Of a stretch of DNA of 64,000 nucleotides, positions 34,598 through 43,489 are shown in pieces (position 1 is the stretch's first letter; every line of letters begins with the position of its first letter). The position numbers were made by a program, and so were the translations under genes. The notes below the pieces were generated by a model, which was given only the letters and a program-made list of their open reading frames with translations, was not told where the DNA came from and searched no databases. This stretch comes from Candidatus Latescibacterota bacterium (lineage in GTDB: Bacteria; Latescibacterota; UBA2968; UBA8231), in the NCBI GenBank assembly GCA_022819745.1, contig JAJEGS010000030.1:1-64000 (forward strand), given 5' to 3'.

Positions 34598-34712
34598 TGC
34601 CGTTGCAGTTAGTCGAAAACCAAATTTACCGACTATATCTTGACAATACCAATATCGCCATATCCTCGGGGAGGAAATTTGCAAGCAACTGGTCTATTGA
34701 CTAGGTAATACG
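34598..34712. repeat. Duplicated segment, copy B, flank
   Basis: About 115 bases match 21849-21962 (for example ACCAAATTTACCGACTATAT and TTTGCAAGCAA). It precedes an intact MscS gene here and the Bax gene (on the other strand) in copy A. It may carry a promoter or operator, but no consensus pair is convincing. Confidence 0.8.
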
Positions 34713-34846
34713 CCAAGACGATTTTACATGAATTGGGGAGCATGATACGCTTTCAAGCCTGCAACTCGACCTGTCCCCACTTGGGGTGCAAGGTGCATTA
34801 AAAGGCCGACGCGGCGCGCTTTTTCTTTTATCAAAGGAGCTGACCA

Positions 34847-35776
34847 ATGGAACAGGAAACTACTACTTGGCTGCACGCTGTGGAGGAGTGGTTCAACTAC
34901 TATGTCCCCGAGATGGTGAGAGACATTCTTCCGGCCATTTTGGCGCTAATCGCCATAATAATCGTCCACAAAATTACCAAACGACTCCTCATAAAGGCCA
35001 TGCAGCACCAAAAGCGCGAGGATGCAGATATCCGCCAGCTCCAATCGCTGTTGAAGTATGCCTTCATGCTAGCGGGCATCGTCTTCGTCATTGCCAGCTT
35101 GTCCGGCTCATTGGCCGCTATGGGGTTGACCGCAGCCTTTCTCAGCATGGTGCTAGGTTGGTCCTTGCAACGCCCGGTGACTGGAGTCGCCGCTTGGCTC
35201 ATGGTCATGATCAAGCGTCCTTTCCAAATCGGCGACCGAATCATCATCCAAGGCGTGCGGGGCGACGTGCTCGACATCAGCCCGACGCACGTTCTGTTGG
35301 GCGAAGTAGGTGGGACCATTGGCGGCGAAGAATCCTCTAATCGGGGCATTTTGATCCCCAACGCAGTGCTGTTCGACCAGATGGTCACCAATTACGCGGT
35401 CTCCGAGGAAGCCAAGTACATTCTCGATGAAGTACCCGTGCGGGTTTCCTACGACTCGGACTACCAACTGGCCGAGCAGACACTGATCAACTGCGCTGCT
35501 GAAGTGACCCAAGCAATCATCGAGGAGACCGGCCAAACGCCGTTCATTCGGGCGGAGTTTTTCGATTCCGGGGTATTTATGCGGCTGCGGTATCAATCCA
35601 TCGCGGTCGAGCGGCAACGCATTTCCAGTGAGATTGTGGGAAAAATTGTCGAGGCTTTTGGCCAGAGCGACCAATTGGGCTTTGCCTACCCTCGCGGCTC
35701 CTTTGAATACCACGCTGGAGGAGGTCGCTCGCTACCGCCGATGTTTAAGGTCGCCGACCAGCCCCAAGGCAGTTGA
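34847..35776 (+). CDS. MscS-family mechanosensitive channel
   Basis: The 309-residue channel has helices at about 22-45, 65-88 and the pore-lining region SGSLAAMGLTAAFLSMVLGW. The MscS beta domain (KRPFQIGDRIIIQGVRGDVLDISPTH) follows, then a C-terminal domain (about 195-290). AAGGAG lies 9 bases before the ATG. The last 42 codons are duplicated as a dead relic at 21962-22090. The gene points towards the CNNM gene, converging with it. Together with BrkB it made up the ancestral duplicated unit. Confidence 0.92.
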   Translation: MEQETTTWLHAVEEWFNYYVPEMVRDILPAILALIAIIIVHKITKRLLIKAMQHQKREDADIRQLQSLLKYAFMLAGIVFVIASLSGSLAAMGLTAAFLSMVLGWSLQRPVTGVAAWLMVMIKRPFQIGDRIIIQGVRGDVLDISPTHVLLGEVGGTIGGEESSNRGILIPNAVLFDQMVTNYAVSEEAKYILDEVPVRVSYDSDYQLAEQTLINCAAEVTQAIIEETGQTPFIRAEFFDSGVFMRLRYQSIAVERQRISSEIVGKIVEAFGQSDQLGFAYPRGSFEYHAGGGRSLPPMFKVADQPQGS

Positions 35777-35820
35777 AATTACAAGGAATTAGAGATCAGC
35801 AGTGTGCTTTTCATGGCAGA
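35648..35820. repeat. Duplicated segment, copy B, MscS 3' end and BrkB relic
   Basis: This matches 21962-22135. It spans the last MscS codons, its stop and the short spacer. It also contains the last nine codons plus stop of a BrkB gene (CHEKHTADL on the minus strand, 35789-35818). The remainder of BrkB is absent; only 13 bases separate this piece from the next matching block. Confidence 0.85.
35789..35818 (-). pseudogene. Terminal codons of a lost BrkB gene
   Basis: On the minus strand the codons CHEKHTADL and a TAA stop correspond to CHEKRTADL-stop of the intact BrkB gene at 22104-23057. Sequence identity ends at 35820, marking the deletion boundary. Confidence 0.7.
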
Positions 35821-35833
35821 TCGCCTTGGAACG

Positions 35834-36141
35834 TCGATCAATACGAGGCTCACGGTCGTGTCTTCGGAGGGCTGGGGGAAGCGGGGCCCGACGGTTTTCG
35901 TCGCCCGGCCGCGATCGATTCGTCCACTGTCGTCTGGCGTCTCATCTGCGCGAGCTGACGCAGATCGGCAATCTCGTCGAACTCGTCGACGATCTCCTTA
36001 CCGATAATTTCTTCGATGACATCTTCCATCGAGATCAGGCCAGCCACACCGCCGAACTCATCGAGGACCACAAACATCTGCTGATGTTGGTGCATCAGCA
36101 TCGGCAGCAGATGGTCAGCAGACACTGAATCGGAGACAAAC
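35834..36141. repeat. Duplicated segment, copy B, CNNM 3' end
   Basis: This matches 23097-23411. It is part of the intact CNNM gene here. The homology stops at GGAGACAAACT, in the codons for FVSDS. Confidence 0.87.
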
Positions 36142-36944
36142 TGCACCGGCCGAGTCATCTTCTCGACGGTGTCATCCCAGCGGTCTTCGGCCATGGCCGT
36201 CAGCAAATCTCGCCGGTGGACGAACCCAACCACGTCGTCAACGGAATCGCTGTACACCGGTATGCGGGTGTGCCGCAGGGTTTCCAAATCGCCGCGCAGG
36301 TCTTCCAGTACCGTCGAGGCTTCCAGCGCGTACATCACGACGCGCGGCGTCATCAGGTCTCTGACCGTGAATTTTTTGAGCGAGAGGATGTTCTGAATGA
36401 CCTCGGCCTCGTGCGTCTGGAGACTACCTCCCTTCAAACCCAGCCTCGTCATTACTATAAGTTCCTGCTCAGAGACGGTCTCGCTGTCGCGACCGCGAGA
36501 GATTGCACTGGTCACGGCAGTCGTGACCCAGATCAGAGGCCGAAATAGCGAAACGAGCAGCGCGAGCGGCCAAGCTATGAGCCGCGAAAGGGGCCGACTG
36601 TACACGACGCCCGTCGTTTTGGGGATGATCTCCGACAGCATCAGGATGGCCAGCGTCAGCCCGGCCGAGAACCAGCCGAGCCAATGCTCACCAAATGCTT
36701 CAGCCGCGGCGGCCCCGGCGATCGCCGCGCCACCCGTGTTGGCGATGGTATTGAGAGAGAGAATCGCCGAGATGGGACGCTGAACATCGGCGCGCAACTT
36801 CTGAAGCTGCCGCCCCGCCCGGCTGCCGGCGGCGACCAAGGTCTCCACGTGGCTCGCGGGTACCGAGTAGAGAACGGCCTCGAACAGGGAACACACGGCT
36901 GACACCAATATGACGATGGCCGCAGCAATCGCAACTTCAGTCAT
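35850..36944 (-). CDS. CNNM/CorC-type transporter with paired CBS domains
   Basis: The 364-residue protein has the CNNM membrane domain with helices at about 3-25, 55-80, 90-110 and 118-140 (LSLNTIANTGGAAIAGAAA, LSEIIPKTTGVVYSRPLS). A Bateman module of two CBS domains follows (DLMTPRVVMYALEASTVLED and DEFGGVAGLISMEDVIEEII). The short basic/Pro tail replaces the usual CorC_HlyC domain. Members export magnesium or other divalent cations. GAGGAGC precedes the ATG. Its 3' third is duplicated at 23113-23411. Confidence 0.92.
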   Translation of the reverse strand: MTEVAIAAAIVILVSAVCSLFEAVLYSVPASHVETLVAAGSRAGRQLQKLRADVQRPISAILSLNTIANTGGAAIAGAAAAEAFGEHWLGWFSAGLTLAILMLSEIIPKTTGVVYSRPLSRLIAWPLALLVSLFRPLIWVTTAVTSAISRGRDSETVSEQELIVMTRLGLKGGSLQTHEAEVIQNILSLKKFTVRDLMTPRVVMYALEASTVLEDLRGDLETLRHTRIPVYSDSVDDVVGFVHRRDLLTAMAEDRWDDTVEKMTRPVQFVSDSVSADHLLPMLMHQHQQMFVVLDEFGGVAGLISMEDVIEEIIGKEIVDEFDEIADLRQLAQMRRQTTVDESIAAGRRKPSGPASPSPPKTRP

Positions 36945-37051
36945 GTAGCTAGCTCCTCATGCGAAAATTTTTCACAGACTACCATCCAACCGACATCTAC
37001 ACCGACGAAGGGCAGCTATCCCCGCCGAAAAACGTGCTAGACGATTTCAAA

Positions 37052-39322
37052 CTACTCAATTGCGACCGGCTCGCTCGCATGGACGAACAGCACGTCGTTT
37101 GCCCCGTCGTAGCACTGGAGGGCTTGCTCGGTCTCACCTGATTTGATGTCGTCATCGGTCAGACCAGCGATGACCAAATCGGCTTTAGAAGATCGGAGGG
37201 TCACCTCCTGCTCAAGGGCTTCGTGGGTCGTACAAGGAACCGAGGTCACATTCTGCCTAGAAATCGGCAGCCGTCCTTCCGTCATCAACTTGGACAGCTT
37301 GTTTGTCTCGCGTTCTCCGTTTTCAGAGTCGAAGCACACAAAAAGCCGAATCTCGGCGTGTCTCCACTCCCGATGCCCCACGATGATGTACGCCAAAAGT
37401 AGCATCAGCGGAGCGTTGACCAGATTCTCCTCGGTCACCCACAGGTGGATCGAGGAGTGATAGCCGAAGCGGTAATCCGTTGACCGCAGGATCAAGACAT
37501 TGAACATTGATTCCGCGGCAAGCTGTGCGCCCTGTACGGTCTCTTTGATCTCTTCGGGATGCTCTTTGTCGAATTCGAGCAGAACGCAGTTGTTGGGCAA
37601 GCCCGAAATGCCGTGCATCTGGAGCGTTTGTGCCAGCGCCGTCTGGAACGAAGGACAAATTAGCGAATCCACGAAAATACCCGCCCCGCTGACCTCGGTC
37701 CGCTCGATCAGCTTACCCACCTGCAGGCGGGCTTCGATCTCTTTGGTGAACGAGTATTCTCCCTGAAAGAACTGAATGAAGTGCCCAAACCCATGCCGGT
37801 GGCTGATCCAGCGCAGCAGGTCGAAGTGCCCTAGCCGGCGCTCCCCAAAACGGGTCATCGCGACGATCGAGGGCCGCCAGCCCCCTTCCGATTTCACCAC
37901 GCGGTTCTTCTGCAGCGAGATTTGCAGACGGCGAGTCAGTTGGAACATCGTCCCTTGGAAAATCGCCGCCAAGCCGCGTTCTCCCCGCCGCGTGCGGCGC
38001 AATCCAAAGTAGGTCACCACCATGAGAAAAATCGCTACAAACGCGTACAGTACATTCATTTGGATCATCATCAGGCCGCACATTATTGCGCCTAGCAGCG
38101 ACAGGTACCAGCGCGAATGGAAGGTAGGGCGGTACGACGGATTGCCGGCGAAATATTCGAGGAATGATACCGAGCAAAGGGCACCATAAGTCACCATGAA
38201 GAACATGCTGAGAATATGGGCGATGAAGTCCACGTCGCCCAGCACGACGAATACAATCGCAATGGCACTCGATACGAAGGTTGCGTACATCGGCTCCTGT
38301 GCCTTGCCCCAGCCTTTCTCCAACAGGCGATTCAGTTTCGGAACGGGCAGTACATTATCGCGCGCTAGCGCTTGCAAGGTTCTGGGAGCAACGAGAATCG
38401 AACCAAGGGCAGAGGACAGGGCGGCAGCCCCTAGCCCTATGTAGATGGCTGGACCCCACAGGGCGATTTGGGCCATGATGAACTGATCATCGGCGAGCGC
38501 CTCTGGCGTCGCGCTCTGGGCGAGCTTGATGGCGACCAATGCGTACACCAGCATCCCCGCGAGCGTCGCGGCAATCGTGCCGAGGGGGATGCTGCGCTGG
38601 GGATTCTTCAGATCGCCGGAAAGGCCCAAGCCCGCGATCATGCCCGTGAAGGCCGGAAAGCACGTCGCGAAGACGAGGCCAAAGGCATCGCCGCCTTCAA
38701 TCCTAGCGGTTAGCTGAAACCCGTCGGGACGGATTTCCTCGGGGCTCTGTCCCAACAGGAACGCGGCAATCGACATCCCCAAAATCGCGCTGACGATCCA
38801 CAGTGCCCGAACGCCGAGGCCGGCCCCTTTGGTGAGCATCAGCACGGCAAGCAGGATCGTGCACGGCAAGCTCACCCAACGCGGGTCGGCTTCTACTGCG
38901 TACGTCGCGGCGACCCATTCGTACACAGGCTCGAACGCTTCGGCAAAGGCGACCAAGTAGAAGGCAACCGAAATCGCTTGCGAGAGGTATAGCGCGATCC
39001 CAATCGAACCGCCGATGCTAGTGCCAAAGGAGCGGCTGACAATGTAGTACGCGCCGCCGCCGGCCACGCGGCGATTCGTGGCAATCTCGGACACCGCCAA
39101 GACCGTGGGAATGGTCACCAGATGCCCGATAACGATGATCATGAGGCTGCCCCAAAGGCCAACATGCGCGACTGCGTAGCCGAACCGCAGGAACAGGATC
39201 GCGCCGAGGATCGTGCTGATTGACGCGAGGAAAACAGGCGCGGTGCCAAAGCCGTGCCCCGATTGGGAAGCTGCAGAGGAGCTACCTGTCGTCGGTCCAG
39301 TTCGTTGTGTCGTCACCATCAT
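37052..39322 (-). CDS. SLC12-like amino acid/cation-chloride transporter with C-terminal cytosolic domain
   Basis: The 756-residue protein has about 12 helices of the APC fold (about 30-440; GAILFLRFGYAVAHVGLWGS, AGGGAYYIVSRSFGTSIGG). A cytosolic domain of about 300 residues follows, in the arrangement of SLC12 cation-chloride cotransporters. The domain contains LLRWISHRHGFGHFIQFFQG and FVCFDSENGERETNKLSKLM and ends with a USP-like segment (KADLVIAGLTDDDI). It probably couples chloride or amino acids to cations in volume control. Two tandem ATGs follow AAAGGA; I use 39322. A longer start at 39361 would overlap the MscS gene by 20 bases. Confidence 0.85.
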   Translation of the reverse strand: MMVTTQRTGPTTGSSSAASQSGHGFGTAPVFLASISTILGAILFLRFGYAVAHVGLWGSLMIIVIGHLVTIPTVLAVSEIATNRRVAGGGAYYIVSRSFGTSIGGSIGIALYLSQAISVAFYLVAFAEAFEPVYEWVAATYAVEADPRWVSLPCTILLAVLMLTKGAGLGVRALWIVSAILGMSIAAFLLGQSPEEIRPDGFQLTARIEGGDAFGLVFATCFPAFTGMIAGLGLSGDLKNPQRSIPLGTIAATLAGMLVYALVAIKLAQSATPEALADDQFIMAQIALWGPAIYIGLGAAALSSALGSILVAPRTLQALARDNVLPVPKLNRLLEKGWGKAQEPMYATFVSSAIAIVFVVLGDVDFIAHILSMFFMVTYGALCSVSFLEYFAGNPSYRPTFHSRWYLSLLGAIMCGLMMIQMNVLYAFVAIFLMVVTYFGLRRTRRGERGLAAIFQGTMFQLTRRLQISLQKNRVVKSEGGWRPSIVAMTRFGERRLGHFDLLRWISHRHGFGHFIQFFQGEYSFTKEIEARLQVGKLIERTEVSGAGIFVDSLICPSFQTALAQTLQMHGISGLPNNCVLLEFDKEHPEEIKETVQGAQLAAESMFNVLILRSTDYRFGYHSSIHLWVTEENLVNAPLMLLLAYIIVGHREWRHAEIRLFVCFDSENGERETNKLSKLMTEGRLPISRQNVTSVPCTTHEALEQEVTLRSSKADLVIAGLTDDDIKSGETEQALQCYDGANDVLFVHASEPVAIE

Positions 39323-39341
39323 TCCTTTCGCAACTAGGCTA

Positions 39342-40646
39342 TCACGCCTCGGCGCGTACAATCCTTACATCGCGTTGCGGGAACGGGATTTCGATATCGT
39401 TCTCTTTTAGTACATCCCAAATCATAAGAAGCAGATCTGCGCCGACCCGATTTTCCCCATCATCAATCCCGAGCATCCAAAACTCGACTAGAATATTGAC
39501 ACCCGAATCGCCGAAGCTGCTGATTTCCGCGTCCGGCCGTTCCTCAATAGGTAACTCAGGCCCAGACAGCACCTTCGGATGACTAGCAACAACCTCCCTC
39601 ACGAGCCGTAGCATGGTATGGAGATCGGTCTTGTAGGCCACTGAGAATTCAAGTGAGTAGCGCTGTTTCTTGTTGTTGTGCGTCCAGTTGACAAATGGCA
39701 ACGTAATGAACTGTTCGTTTGGAACTATGATGTCCTTGCCGTCAAAGGTCTCCAAAGTCGCCGACCGCATATTCAGTTCGCGGAGTGTCCCGGAATGTCC
39801 ATCGTCGAACTCGATGTAGTCGCCAGGGGTGATTGAGCGGTCAAAGAGGATAATCAATCCAGAAACGAAATTCGCAGCGATCTTTTGCAGGCCGAACCCA
39901 AGGCCGACGCCGAGTGCGCCGCCAAAGACCGCGAGAGCAGTGAGATTGATGCCCATCGCCCCAAGAAGCAACAGAAAGATGCTGACATACAGGCCGATCT
40001 GGAACAGCTTGATGATCATCTCACGCGTCCCGACATCCAGCGCGTGGCGGTTGCGGATAGCTTCTTTGCCAAACGTGTTTAAGATGCTACCAAGCCAAAA
40101 CAGCACACCGCCTGCAACAAAGGTACGCCCGAGCGAAAGCAGAGAAATGCGGATGGTGCCAACATCGAGGGAAACTGCATCGAGCCACACACTGACTTCA
40201 TCGAGCCAACCGAAGACGCGGAGCGTTGCCAAGGGGATCACGATCCATGTGAATAGACCGGAGACAAGGGTATTGCCGACAAAATCTGAGATGATGCGAT
40301 AGAAGAACGCGACGACCGCGACGCTTTGGGCAATCCGGACTAGCCAACTCTGGCCCACTGAAGCAACGCAGACCTCAATCGCGACGCCCAGCAGTAGTAT
40401 ATTCAGCGCGGGAGAGACCAGATTGCGCGTCCGGTAGAGCATTGTACGCAGGTAGAGCAGCGGTCCAGCCTTCGGTTCAGCTTCGAATACGCGGACCCTG
40501 CTTTGGACTACTAGGCCGATCAGAAGCGCAACGAGGACTGCGACAATTGTCGCGGCGACCTGTACATTGAGTCCTGGGAGCAATGTCGAAGCACTGACCG
40601 TCCCCCAAAACTGTTGCACAGCGTCGAGCATATCTTCGGTCGTCAT
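39342..40646 (-). CDS. MscS-family mechanosensitive channel (longer type)
   Basis: The 434-residue channel has five or more helices (about 30-50, 78-98, 105-125, 132-150, 175-190). The pore segment is AVFGGALGVGLGFGLQKIAANFVSG, followed by a beta domain (RSITPGDYIEFDDGHSGTLRELNMRS...DIIVPNEQFI) and a C-terminal domain. The extra N-terminal helices place it near the YbdG/MscM or KefA-like middle-size group. It lies 20 bases upstream of the SLC12-like gene on the same strand, so both may be cotranscribed. Confidence 0.91.
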   Translation of the reverse strand: MTTEDMLDAVQQFWGTVSASTLLPGLNVQVAATIVAVLVALLIGLVVQSRVRVFEAEPKAGPLLYLRTMLYRTRNLVSPALNILLLGVAIEVCVASVGQSWLVRIAQSVAVVAFFYRIISDFVGNTLVSGLFTWIVIPLATLRVFGWLDEVSVWLDAVSLDVGTIRISLLSLGRTFVAGGVLFWLGSILNTFGKEAIRNRHALDVGTREMIIKLFQIGLYVSIFLLLLGAMGINLTALAVFGGALGVGLGFGLQKIAANFVSGLIILFDRSITPGDYIEFDDGHSGTLRELNMRSATLETFDGKDIIVPNEQFITLPFVNWTHNNKKQRYSLEFSVAYKTDLHTMLRLVREVVASHPKVLSGPELPIEERPDAEISSFGDSGVNILVEFWMLGIDDGENRVGADLLLMIWDVLKENDIEIPFPQRDVRIVRAEA

Positions 40647-40760
40647 ACCTTACGAAAATTCCTTCCGTCGCTGAATGTTAATCAAGTGGCAACGCGCATC
40701 TAGCAGCTATCCTCAGTTGCGTGAACCGACGTGGTAGCCCAGCGACAGTCTCCCTCTGTA

Positions 40761-41837
40761 TCAGACGATTTCCGGCTCTGTTTCTGCAAGCTCCCCGGTC
40801 GCGCCCGATTTGTATTCTTCTAAGGGATCGAAATCGTCGAGCGTGCGGGCCACAACCTGCGTTCCCGTGGTCAACCCAATGTTGAAGAGTGCCTCTCCCT
40901 CGTGCGTCAAAGGCAGATTGGTGCGGCCGATGATCACGCCATCCACCGGAGCTTCTATCTCAGTTTCCGTCTCGCCCAGCGGATCGGACACAATGGCCAA
41001 GACTTGGCCCATCTTCACCCGTGCTCCTATGGGCTTGATGGCCCGCACAACCCCGCTACAGGGCGCACGCACCCATTGACTTGAACGCAGGATCAAGGGG
41101 TCGTGAGCCTGCCTGGTGCTCCTCAGCGGCGACAACATACCCAGTTCCCGCATCACCCGCATCACTCCCTTGACGCCAGCGCGGATGGCGGCCTCGTCAA
41201 AGCGCAGTGCTTCCCCCGCCTCATAGACGATGACCGGTACGCCGTGCTCATGGGCCGCCGCACGCAGGCTTCCCTCGGGAAATCCCGCGTTGATCACGAG
41301 CGGCACACCGAAAGCGCGCCCCATGCGTTCGGCTTCGGCGTCGTCGAGGTTTACGCGGATTTGCGGATAGTTGTCCCGATGCACGGCACCGGTGTGCAGG
41401 TCAATGCCGTGGGTGGAACCCACGACGATCTCGTCGAGAAACAACTTGGCGAGGCGAGCAGTGAGAGAGCCTTTGGTCAGCCCTGGGAACGAGCGATTGA
41501 GATCCCGGCGGTCCGGCAAATACCGGCTGAGATTGAGAAAGCCCGGGACATTGACGATCGGCACGGCGATAAGCGCCCCACGGAGTCGCTTCAGCGCGCT
41601 TAGTTTGACGAGACGCCGGATAATCTCCACGCCATTGAGCTCGTCGCCGTGTACGGCCGCCGACACGAACAACTGCGGACCATCTCGGCGGCCGTTGATG
41701 ACGTGAACCGGCATGGTCAGCGGCACGCGGGTTGAAAGATCGACAAGGGGCAGGTCGATTTGGGTCCGCGTACCAGGGCCAACTTCCGACCCGTTGATGC
41801 AGACGACCTGCGATGGTCTTGGCGCACGCGCTTTCAT
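40761..41837 (-). CDS. Succinylglutamate desuccinylase/aspartoacylase-family zinc hydrolase
   Basis: The 358-residue enzyme has the carboxypeptidase-like zinc site: H63-x-x-E66 in AVHGDELNG and a later His in GIDLHTGAVHRD. RRDLNRSFPG gives the substrate Arg/Asn set. A C-terminal barrel domain (about 245-325, WVRAPCSGVVRAIKPIGARV) is lipoyl-like. Family members cleave N-acyl amino acids such as succinylglutamate or acetylaspartate. It follows RimK by 3 bases and is the third gene of RimB-RimK-desuccinylase. This suggests removal or trimming of glutamyl or acyl groups linked to RimK activity; the substrate is inferred. ATG 41837 is preferred over TTG 41840. Confidence 0.88.
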   Translation of the reverse strand: MKARAPRPSQVVCINGSEVGPGTRTQIDLPLVDLSTRVPLTMPVHVINGRRDGPQLFVSAAVHGDELNGVEIIRRLVKLSALKRLRGALIAVPIVNVPGFLNLSRYLPDRRDLNRSFPGLTKGSLTARLAKLFLDEIVVGSTHGIDLHTGAVHRDNYPQIRVNLDDAEAERMGRAFGVPLVINAGFPEGSLRAAAHEHGVPVIVYEAGEALRFDEAAIRAGVKGVMRVMRELGMLSPLRSTRQAHDPLILRSSQWVRAPCSGVVRAIKPIGARVKMGQVLAIVSDPLGETETEIEAPVDGVIIGRTNLPLTHEGEALFNIGLTTGTQVVARTLDDFDPLEEYKSGATGELAETEPEIV

Positions 41838-41840
41838 CAA

Positions 41841-42752
41841 TTAACCCCTGCCGCGAGTCCTAGTCTTCATAGGTTTGGCATGGCTCTCTATAAAAGAGAT
41901 GATCCGCCCAGCGATATCGGAACCCGTCGCCTTCTCGATTCCCTCCAGTCCCGGTGATGAATTTATCTCCATGAGCACGGGGCCGTGGTTGGAACGCAAA
42001 AGATCGACGCCGGCGACATTGAGACCCATCACCTTGGCTGCTCGTACAGCGGTCGAGCGCTCTTCGGGGGTGATGCGGATCTTCATAGACGAGCCACCTC
42101 GGTGCAGATTGGAACGGAACTCGCCCGGCGCACCCTGGCGCATCATGGCCCCGACGACGCGGTTGCCGACGACGAAGGCGCGAATGTCGGCACCGCCCGC
42201 TTCCTTGATGAACTCTTGGACTAAGATGTTGATCTTAGCACCCCGGAATGCCTCAAACACGCTCTTTGCCGACGACATAGTATTGCTGAGGATAACGCCG
42301 ATGCCCTGAGTGCCTTCTAGTAGCTTAATAACGACGGGCGGGCCATTCACCATCTTGATCATTTCCTCGGCATGACTTGCCGAATTGGCAAATCCGGTAA
42401 CCGGCAAGCCAATGCCCTCGCGCGACAAAAGCTGCAATGAACGCAATTTGTCGCGCGAACGACCAATGGCCACGGACTCGTTCAGCGGCCAGACTCCCAT
42501 CATCTCGAATTGGCGCAGTACCGCAAGGCCGTAAAAGGTAATCGACGCACCAATGCGCGGGATCACAGCGTCATAGCCTCTAAGGGTAAGGGATTCACCC
42601 TGGTATATCACTTGAGGACGGTGCGCCGTGATATTCATGTTGCACTGGATCGTGTTGATAATGTCGATAGTGTGCCCCTTGGCCTCCGCGGCCTCGACGA
42701 GGCGCTTATGGCTGTAGAGATTCGGGTTGCGGGCCAGCATGGCGATTTTCAT
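41841..42752 (-). CDS. rimK: RimK-family ATP-grasp glutamate ligase
   Basis: The 303-residue ATP-grasp enzyme has the RimK pre-ATP domain ([21 protein letters not shown]), the ATP-binding segment [18 protein letters not shown] and metal ligands in VAGVDLLRS...[15 protein letters not shown]. In known species it adds glutamates to the C-terminus of ribosomal protein S6 and makes poly-alpha-glutamate. Its ATG overlaps the RimB stop (ATGA). The arrangement with the RimB-like protease is a recognised association, in which RimB removes the added glutamates. Confidence 0.92.
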   Translation of the reverse strand: MKIAMLARNPNLYSHKRLVEAAEAKGHTIDIINTIQCNMNITAHRPQVIYQGESLTLRGYDAVIPRIGASITFYGLAVLRQFEMMGVWPLNESVAIGRSRDKLRSLQLLSREGIGLPVTGFANSASHAEEMIKMVNGPPVVIKLLEGTQGIGVILSNTMSSAKSVFEAFRGAKINILVQEFIKEAGGADIRAFVVGNRVVGAMMRQGAPGEFRSNLHRGGSSMKIRITPEERSTAVRAAKVMGLNVAGVDLLRSNHGPVLMEINSSPGLEGIEKATGSDIAGRIISFIESHAKPMKTRTRGRG

Positions 42753-43300
42753 AAACGCGTCCTTTCGGTAGTGGTTTTAGGGGATTTCTTCACTTTCCTA
42801 CGGGGCTTACCAGCGCGATATGAAGCGTTCGGATCGACGATCAGGCGACCGCGCATGGCTTCGCGGCCAATGAGCATGCGGAATCCCATCTCGTCGCGGT
42901 TGGTAAGGGTGAGTTCAATCGGCCAAAAGCCAGCGCCGATTCTGAGGCGAGTCGAGATGACGTAGCGCCGCTCGCGCGTGCCCCCGGAATTGGTCACCCA
43001 ACGCCGGTCGCTAAGCGGTGCGGTGCAGAGCACGACCGAGACGTCGTCGCGCTGTAGGGGATAGACGTAAAAGCTAACCCAAGGCCGTCCATCGACTTCA
43101 TACGTATTGATATCCCACGCATGCAATGCCGATGTCTTGGCACCCGTATCGAGCTTCGCCTTAATCGCAACGATACCAAGAGCCGGCAGGGATGCCCATT
43201 CGCGCCAGCCGCAAATTCGCCGCTCCGCAACGGCAGGATAACGTGTTCTCGTCCGCTTTTTCGCAGTCACAGATCCAATCTCACCAAACGTCGGAAGCAC
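42749..43300 (-). CDS. rimB: RimB-like retropepsin-type (ATP-dependent zinc protease family) protein
   Basis: The 183-residue protein belongs to the family annotated as ATP-dependent zinc protease (COG4067). It has a retropepsin-like fold with the active-site motif [15 protein letters not shown] (D51-T-G) and a second-half motif [22 protein letters not shown] (seen as [18 protein letters not shown]). In Pseudomonas the relative RimB trims RimK-added glutamates from S6. The start is a GTG at 43300; another GTG at 43270 is possible. The protein is slightly long at both ends with basic extensions ([17 protein letters not shown]). Confidence 0.87.
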   Translation of the reverse strand: MLPTFGEIGSVTAKKRTRTRYPAVAERRICGWREWASLPALGIVAIKAKLDTGAKTSALHAWDINTYEVDGRPWVSFYVYPLQRDDVSVVLCTAPLSDRRWVTNSGGTRERRYVISTRLRIGAGFWPIELTLTNRDEMGFRMLIGREAMRGRLIVDPNASYRAGKPRRKVKKSPKTTTERTRL

Positions 43301-43350
43301 AGCTAGCCCGACCCGCTACGTTCGGGCCTGTCCCCCAAACATAGATCGGC

Positions 43351-43398
43351 GGGACCACCCATTCTCCCCTACGTTCCTCCATACTTATGGGTGGCCCC
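43351..43398. repeat. Imperfect inverted repeat, hairpin 1
   Basis: GGGACCACCCAT (43351-43362) pairs with ATGGGTGGCCCC (43387-43398): 8 bp plus 3 bp with one mismatch, 24-base loop. It lies 3' of the outer-membrane protein gene and could end that transcript or be an interspersed repeat. Confidence 0.55.
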
Positions 43399-43430
43399 GC
43401 CTCAGCAGAGCCACCCACTCCTCGTCTGTC

Positions 43431-43443
43431 CCCATAATATGGG
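43431..43443. repeat. Palindrome CCCATAATATGGG
   Basis: A 13-base palindrome (one-base centre) lies between the imperfect hairpin and the outer-membrane gene end. It may be an operator for the RimB operon or part of the same repeat element. Confidence 0.45.
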
Positions 43444-43489
43444 CGGCCCCGTCTTGTCCATCAACTTACTCTATATTCGGGCAGCCTTT

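Larger units (their letters stand above)
34480..34846. other. Intergenic region with gene relics and duplicated flank
   Basis: This 367-base gap holds a relic of an aminotransferase gene end (about 34493-34560), the near-palindrome TTGACAACTGTCAA (34574-34587), the duplicated flank shared with 21849-21962 (34598-34712) and the ribosome site AAGGAG of the MscS gene. No intact gene is seen. Confidence 0.6.

Noticed and set aside
34801..34830. Possible terminator-like GC block followed by a T run before MscS
   Set aside because: The arms pair poorly and the T run leads into the ribosome site of a gene; no stable stem of more than 5 bp was found.
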